From: Candidatus Zhuqueibacterota bacterium
GTDB taxonomy: Bacteria > Zhuqueibacterota > Zhuqueibacteria > Zhuqueibacterales > Zhuqueibacteraceae
Direction: 5' to 3'
Assembly (NCBI GenBank): GCA_013361015.1
Contig: JABWAN010000129.1
Span: 1-9,684, forward strand
Length of the DNA stretch: 9,684 bases
This document shows, one piece after another, positions 6,157 through 9,684 of this stretch. Position numbers and translations under genes: made by a program. The notes under the pieces are model-generated. The model was not told the origin of the DNA and did no database searches. It worked only from the letters and a program-made list of their open reading frames with translations. Numbering within the stretch: the first letter of the stretch is position 1; every line of letters begins with the position of its first letter.

Positions 6157-6564
6157 ATGGCAAAGCCACTTGAGTTTGAAACTGTCGACGAGGAAGTTGA
6201 ATTTTGGGAATCACATAGCACGGCGGACTATTGGGATGACATGGAGAAGGTCGAATTTGAGGTCGATCTGCATCGGAATCTTCTCCACCCCAAGTTGGTC
6301 TTCCTTGCCGATCAGCCCACCAAATGTCCTCGCTGCCATCATGATTTGGAAGAAACCACCATTCAGTATGTCACTTTGCGCGATGGTCGCCTCGTCATGA
6401 TACGCGACGTGCCGGCGCTGCGCTGTCGTGTGAATGGGCACGAATACATGTTGGAAAACACATTAGATCAGATCGAACAGGTCTTGAATCTCGAGCAGAC
6501 GCAAAAACTACGGCCAGTAGAAATGCTGCACGTGCCCGTCTTTAAATTGGGAATGGCGGCATAG
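6157..6564 (+). CDS. Antitoxin-like fusion: CopG-antitoxin-type N-terminus plus YgiT-type zinc finger with one cysteine missing
   Basis: A 135-residue protein with two recognisable parts. Residues 10-41 (DEEVEFWESHSTADYWDD, then a VEFEVDL strand) resemble the conserved FW-.-H---DYW segment of CopG-type antitoxins paired with BrnT-like toxins. Residues 55-100 resemble the YgiT/MqsA-type zinc finger: C57-P-R-C60, a strand IQYVTLRDGRLVMI, then VPALRC at 85-90 and a G-E-YML motif. The family normally has CxxCGE here; this protein has C90 followed by N93 where the fourth cysteine should be, with H95 two residues on as a possible substitute ligand. The C-terminal part (101-135) is helical and unassigned. 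The start follows the toxin frame by 3 bases, with a weak GGTTGAG site. It should act as a DNA-binding antitoxin or autoregulator, but its toxin partner looks broken. The fused architecture is unusual to me. Confidence 0.7.
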   Translation: MAKPLEFETVDEEVEFWESHSTADYWDDMEKVEFEVDLHRNLLHPKLVFLADQPTKCPRCHHDLEETTIQYVTLRDGRLVMIRDVPALRCRVNGHEYMLENTLDQIEQVLNLEQTQKLRPVEMLHVPVFKLGMAA

Positions 6565-6738
6565 CATGAGGAGCATAGGAAATAATCGTTCTGCCCATGC
6601 AAACCAAACACGCCCTCCGAATCGTTCTATCCTTTGTTTTTCGAACTGAGTTTTGCGCACACTCTCAACTCCTTGCGCGGCCCGGCCCGAGCTTCGCGGC
6701 TTGAGTGCGCGGTTCGCTCTCCGCGAGCCAGCGATTGT

Positions 6739-6742
6739 GAGG
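6739..6742 (+). promoter_or_regulatory. Ribosome binding site that sets the STAND protein start
   Basis: GAGG with 5 bases to the ATG at 6748. It supports the MKVFLSSTYDDL start, which is the canonical DUF4062 beginning. The in-frame extension to 6634 would add 38 residues of no recognisable character. A 5-bp hairpin (6708-6712 with 6721-6725) lies just upstream. Confidence 0.75.
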
Positions 6743-6747
6743 CAATC

Positions 6748-9186
6748 ATGAAAGTCTTTCTGAGTTCCACTTACGACGATCTCATCGAACATCGTAAAGC
6801 CGCGCATGAGACGTTGGAGCAATTGGGATTGCACGTGATTTGGATGGAAGCCTTCGGCGCACGGCCGGTCGAGTCCACCCAAGCTTGTTTGCATGAAGTC
6901 GAAGCAAGCGAGTTGTTCGTCGGCATTTACGCGCATCGTTACGGCTACATGCCCGCAGGCTCGAGCATTTCCATTACCGAACAGGAATTTGACCACGCAC
7001 AAAAACTTGGCAAACCTATCTTTGGATTTATTGTCAACGAAGACCATCCGTGGTCACTTAAACAAGTAGAGCATGACAAGAAAGACAAACTCAACGCCTT
7101 GTTGAGCAAGGTCAAAAAACAGCCTGTTGAATTTTTCACCACACCCGACAATCTCGCTCACAACATTGCCTCCTCGGTTGGACATTATCTCTCCGAACAC
7201 AAACCAGCCGCAGAGTCCCCCTCTCCCACCGGGAGAGGGGCTAGGGGTGAGGGCGGCAACACTCTCCCGTCTGAGGGCTTCTTCGTTGGGCGCGACAAAG
7301 AACGCGACATTATTTTATCTGCTCTCTCTCCAGAGTCGCGCACCTGGGGAGCATTGATAGACGGACCCGGCGGAATCGGAAAATCTGCGCTTGCGATTCA
7401 TGCCGCTCATAAAGCCGAAGGCTTCGAGCGCAAAATCTTCATCACCGCCAAAGTGCGCGAACTGACCGCCGAAGGCGAAAAGAAACTGACGGATTTCACC
7501 CGCCCGACTTACCTCGCCATTCTGGAAGAACTCGGCAAGGAATTGGGCGAAGCGGGTTTGGAAAAACTTCCGCCCGAGGCGCGCCCCAACATCTTGCGCC
7601 TCGCGCTCGCGGGCAAAAATGCGCTCATCATCTTCGACAATTTGGAAATCCTTCCCGAAGACGAGCGCGTGCGCCTCTTCCAATTTCTCTCGCGCCTGCC
7701 CGAAGGGAACAAAGCTATTGTCACGAGCCGCCGCCGCTCTGATGTGGACGCGCGCATCGTGCGCCTCGACCGCCTCGCGCATGACGAAGCCATGCAACTC
7801 CTCGCCGAGCTTGCCGCCAAATATCCGCGCCTCGCCCGCGCCTCCCAAAAAGAGCGTGAAGACCTGTACGAGATCACGCAGGGCAACCCGCTCTTCATCC
7901 GCTGGATCGCCGGGCAGTTGGGGCGCGAAGGCTCACAGTGCCGCACCATCGCCGAAGCCTGCGCCTTTATCAACCAAGTTCCCCAAGGCAACGATCCGCT
8001 CGAATATATCTTCGGCGATTTGCTCGAGACCTTTACTGCAAACGAAACGAAAGTTCTTGCGGCACTGACGCACTTTACTCAGCTTGCCAAATTGCAATGG
8101 GTGGCGCAGATGACCAAACTGCCCGAGCGCGCCGCGGAAACCGCGCTCGAAGATTTGGCCGACCGTTCCGTGCTCACGGCGAATCTCGAAGCGCGCAGCT
8201 TCTTGCTGCCGCCGCTTGCAGCGCAGTTTATCAAAACCCGGCGGCCCGAAGCCGTGACCCAAACCGGCGATGCGCTGGTGGACCGCGCCTATGCCCTCGC
8301 CTTACAATACGGCGGATACACCAACTACGAAGGCTTCCGCACGCTGGACGCCGAATGGCACTTGCTCGCTGCCGCTCTGCCGCGCTTGCTCGTGGGCGAC
8401 AATGACCGATTGCAAACGGTGTCTAATCAACTCTTTCGTTTTCTCGATTTCACGGGCAGGTGGGATGAATTGCTCTGGCTCAATGAACAAGCCGAAAAGC
8501 GCGCCCTCGCCGCCGATGACAAAGAGAAGGCAGGCTGGCGCGCATATCAAGCGGGATGGACATATCACCTCCGCAACCAACCCGCCGAAGTGCTGGCGTG
8601 CGCTGCCCGCGCCGCCGAACACTGGAAGGACAGTACGCCGCGCAATAAAGCGTTTGCCATCCGCCTGCGCGGAATCGGTCACGAACTCAACAAAGACTAC
8701 ACCGCTGCCATCGCCGCCTACCGCGAAGTCGTGGAAATCTATCGTTCCCTCTCTCCCGAAGGCGACGACGTCGCCATTGTGCTGAACGACCTGGCAGGCG
8801 CAGAACAAGCCAATAAAGACTACCCCGCCGCCGAGCGCGACTACCGCGAAGCCCTGCGCATTAGCAAGACAAACAATGACCACGAAGGCATCGCCATTCG
8901 CACAGGCAACCTCGCAGAACTCGCCCTCGACCGCGAGCAATGGGCACAAGCCGAGTCCCTCGCCCGCGAAGCCCTCGCGCTGGCAGAAAAAGTCGGGCGG
9001 CAGGAGTTGATTGCCAACGATTGCGGTCGCATCGCCAAAGCCCTGCTCAAACAAAATCGCGTCAATGATGAAGCACTCACCCTCGCCCGTCGCGCCGTTG
9101 AACTTTACACGCGCTTGAAATCGCCCGATTTGCAATGGGCGCAGGCAACGCTGGCGGAGATTGAAAAACAGATGCAAGCAAAGTGA
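6748..9186 (+). CDS. DUF4062-STAND NTPase-TPR protein, predicted conflict or signalling ATPase
   Basis: An 812-residue cytoplasmic protein. Residues 1-150 form a DUF4062 domain (VFLSSTYDDL at 3-12, then E-F-GARP, C--EV--SELFVGIYAHRYGY, S-TE-E-DHA), a Rossmann-like module also found at the N-terminus of eukaryotic NPHP3 and TEP1. Residues 152-172 are a linker made by a dispersed DNA repeat. Residues 175-400 form an NB-ARC/STAND ATPase: FFVGR, Walker A GPGGIGKS (206-213), Walker B LIIFDN (293-298), a sensor-like TSRRR (326-330) and a GNPL motif (379-382) matching the GxP motif. A winged-helix-like region follows (about 425-500), then TPR-like helical repeats (about 560-790) with D-Y-AA---YREA patterns. 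STAND proteins oligomerise on ligand sensing by the repeat domain; several kinds are phage-defence sensors. No separate effector such as a nuclease or protease is visible, so DUF4062 may be the output. Its Arg codons and third positions look more C-rich than the neighbours', which may mean transfer. Confidence 0.9.
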   Translation: MKVFLSSTYDDLIEHRKAAHETLEQLGLHVIWMEAFGARPVESTQACLHEVEASELFVGIYAHRYGYMPAGSSISITEQEFDHAQKLGKPIFGFIVNEDHPWSLKQVEHDKKDKLNALLSKVKKQPVEFFTTPDNLAHNIASSVGHYLSEHKPAAESPSPTGRGARGEGGNTLPSEGFFVGRDKERDIILSALSPESRTWGALIDGPGGIGKSALAIHAAHKAEGFERKIFITAKVRELTAEGEKKLTDFTRPTYLAILEELGKELGEAGLEKLPPEARPNILRLALAGKNALIIFDNLEILPEDERVRLFQFLSRLPEGNKAIVTSRRRSDVDARIVRLDRLAHDEAMQLLAELAAKYPRLARASQKEREDLYEITQGNPLFIRWIAGQLGREGSQCRTIAEACAFINQVPQGNDPLEYIFGDLLETFTANETKVLAALTHFTQLAKLQWVAQMTKLPERAAETALEDLADRSVLTANLEARSFLLPPLAAQFIKTRRPEAVTQTGDALVDRAYALALQYGGYTNYEGFRTLDAEWHLLAAALPRLLVGDNDRLQTVSNQLFRFLDFTGRWDELLWLNEQAEKRALAADDKEKAGWRAYQAGWTYHLRNQPAEVLACAARAAEHWKDSTPRNKAFAIRLRGIGHELNKDYTAAIAAYREVVEIYRSLSPEGDDVAIVLNDLAGAEQANKDYPAAERDYREALRISKTNNDHEGIAIRTGNLAELALDREQWAQAESLAREALALAEKVGRQELIANDCGRIAKALLKQNRVNDEALTLARRAVELYTRLKSPDLQWAQATLAEIEKQMQAK
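7216..7254 (+). repeat. Palindromic dispersed repeat read in frame inside the STAND protein gene
   Basis: CCCCTCTCCC (7218-7227), loop ACC, then GGGAGAGGGG (7231-7240): a perfect 10-bp stem, followed by the tail CTAGGGGTGAGGGC. This arrangement is that of a GC-rich dispersed repeat I know from many bacterial genomes, where it is normally intergenic. Here it encodes residues 157-169 (SPSPTGRGARGEG), between the DUF4062 domain and the ATPase, without disturbing the frame. Confidence 0.75.
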
Positions 9187-9381
9187 GCGCTGGCTGGCGG
9201 CAGTTGCAAGGTGGGAGCAGTAGCCTGCGGCCGGCGGCCTCATGGTCGTTTTCCGCGCGCCACAAGGCTGAAAACGAAACGTTGTCGCTGAATGTATTCA
9301 AATTCGCGATGGCCGCGGCTTTGATCGCGATCTCGCTCTACCCATCGGGCGGTGCATAAAAAATTTGCACGACACATTGTT

Positions 9382-9417
9382 TGTCACTCCGATAGGAGTG
9401 ACATGTTTATAGCAGAG
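9382..9417 (+). repeat. Hairpin repeat copy 1 (forward)
   Basis: TGTCACTCC, loop GATA, GGAGTGACA: a perfect 9-bp stem at 9382-9403. It is followed by TGTTTATAGCAGAG, the tail shared with copy 4. The segment at 9386-9405 is identical over 20 bases to copy 2. Confidence 0.75.
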
Positions 9418-9438
9418 CCTGCGCCTCATCGACACAAA

Positions 9439-9458
9439 ACTCCGATAGGAGTGACATG
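9439..9458 (+). repeat. Hairpin repeat copy 2 (forward)
   Basis: ACTCC-GATA-GGAGT followed by GACATG, identical over 20 bases to copy 1 at a distance of 53 bases. The stem is shorter (5 bp) because AAA replaces GTC on the left side. The upstream word CGACACA is also shared with copy 1 (at 9370 and 9430). Confidence 0.75.
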
Positions 9459-9503
9459 CTGGGTTAGCTTCATAAAGCCTGTGTCAATTCAATAAAAAAA
9501 ACA

Positions 9504-9522
9504 CATGTCACTCCTTCGGAGT
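9504..9522 (-). repeat. Hairpin repeat copy 3 (reverse)
   Basis: On the plus strand CATGTCACTCC-TTC-GGAGT, the reverse complement of the GGAGTGACATG arm of copies 1 and 2, with a TTC loop. On the minus strand the hairpin is followed by a run of eight T (A residues 9494-9501), so this copy could act as a terminator for leftward transcription. Confidence 0.7.
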
Positions 9523-9542
9523 TTAGCGCAATCTCGCCACGA

Positions 9543-9575
9543 CTTTGCTATAAATATTCCACTCCTCCGGAGTGG
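9543..9575 (-). repeat. Hairpin repeat copy 4 (reverse)
   Basis: Stem CCACTCC (9559-9565), loop TCC, stem GGAGTGG (9569-9575). The left flank CTTTGCTATAAATATT is the reverse complement of the tail of copy 1: read on the minus strand, 13 of 17 bases after GGAGTG match, including TTTATAGCA. Confidence 0.7.
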
Positions 9576-9684
9576 CTAAACCACCCAACTGCCGGCCTCG
9601 AACAAATGGATGAACAACATGCAAAATTCAGGTACAAACGAGTAAACGACGCGTATCCACTAACGAGAACAAAACCAACTCCGG

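Larger units (their letters stand above)
9187..9684. other. Non-coding right end, 498 bases, with hairpin repeats in its second half
   Basis: Bases 9187-9360 carry one open plus-strand frame, with TTG start possible at 9204 and stop at 9357-9359. Its C-terminal part reads as a hydrophobic peptide, but it has no ribosome site and I do not call it a gene. A 7-bp inverted repeat, TCGCGAT/ATCGCGA, is at 9304-9330. Bases 9382-9575 hold four related hairpin repeats. No intrinsic terminator with a T-run is evident directly after the STAND gene. Confidence 0.6.

Noticed and set aside
6634..6747. 38-residue N-terminal extension of the STAND protein
   Set aside because: The DUF4062 family begins at the MKVFLSST motif, and a GAGG site precedes the ATG at 6748.
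8302..9243. 313-aa open frame on the minus strand opposite the STAND gene
   Set aside because: It is the antisense shadow of a GC-rich coding region; the plus-strand frame has clear TPR-like repeats.
9382..9575. CRISPR array
   Set aside because: The repeats occur in both orientations, differ in loop sequence and length, and spacing is irregular, so this is not a CRISPR.

Overview
The window looks like chromosomal DNA from an uncultured, free-living bacterium of moderate GC content (low-to-mid 50s by eye). Shine-Dalgarno sites are clear, most starts are ATG, intergenic gaps are short, and the mix is signalling, periplasmic proteins, toxin-antitoxin remnants and a STAND NTPase. I cannot place it taxonomically. 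The short hairpin repeats at the right end remind me of environmental FCB-group or candidate-phylum genomes, but that is an impression only.

Layout. At 196-1655 (+) lie two tandem paralogous response regulators and a small four-cysteine zinc-ribbon protein, closed by an intrinsic terminator at 1790-1809. At 1821-3683 (-) lies a convergent two-gene operon behind one good promoter (3716-3744): a 128-aa unknown protein, then a membrane-anchored HtrA/DegP-like protein with two PDZ domains in which all three catalytic triad positions are substituted. At 3684-4175 is a 492-base divergent intergenic region with a promoter for each side. At 4176-5903 (+) is an exported transglutaminase-like protein with an intact Cys-His-Asp triad, a proline-rich linker and a C-terminal beta-rich domain. 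At 5935-6564 (+) is a decayed-looking toxin-antitoxin pair: a 5'-truncated BrnT-like toxin, then a CopG-antitoxin-like domain fused to a YgiT-type zinc finger that lacks one cysteine. At 6748-9186 (+) is an 812-aa DUF4062-STAND NTPase-TPR protein whose interdomain linker is encoded by a palindromic dispersed repeat read in frame. The last 498 bases have no convincing gene and carry four related hairpin repeats in both orientations.

How the parts fit. The regulator pair suggests one phosphorylatable DNA-binding regulator (D57, Fis-type helix-turn-helix) and a paralogue that kept the fold but lost the phosphoacceptor and the DNA-binding domain. The HtrA-like protein has kept its protease fold and PDZ modules and probably binds proteins rather than cutting them; its co-transcribed 128-aa partner is a candidate functional associate. 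The toxin-antitoxin remnant next to the STAND protein, together with two kinds of dispersed repeat, gives the right half an accessory, conflict-system character. The recurring theme is intact reading frames whose key catalytic or ligand residues are gone. The items most worth follow-up are the dead HtrA with its partner gene, the degenerate regulator paralogue and the repeat embedded in the STAND protein.
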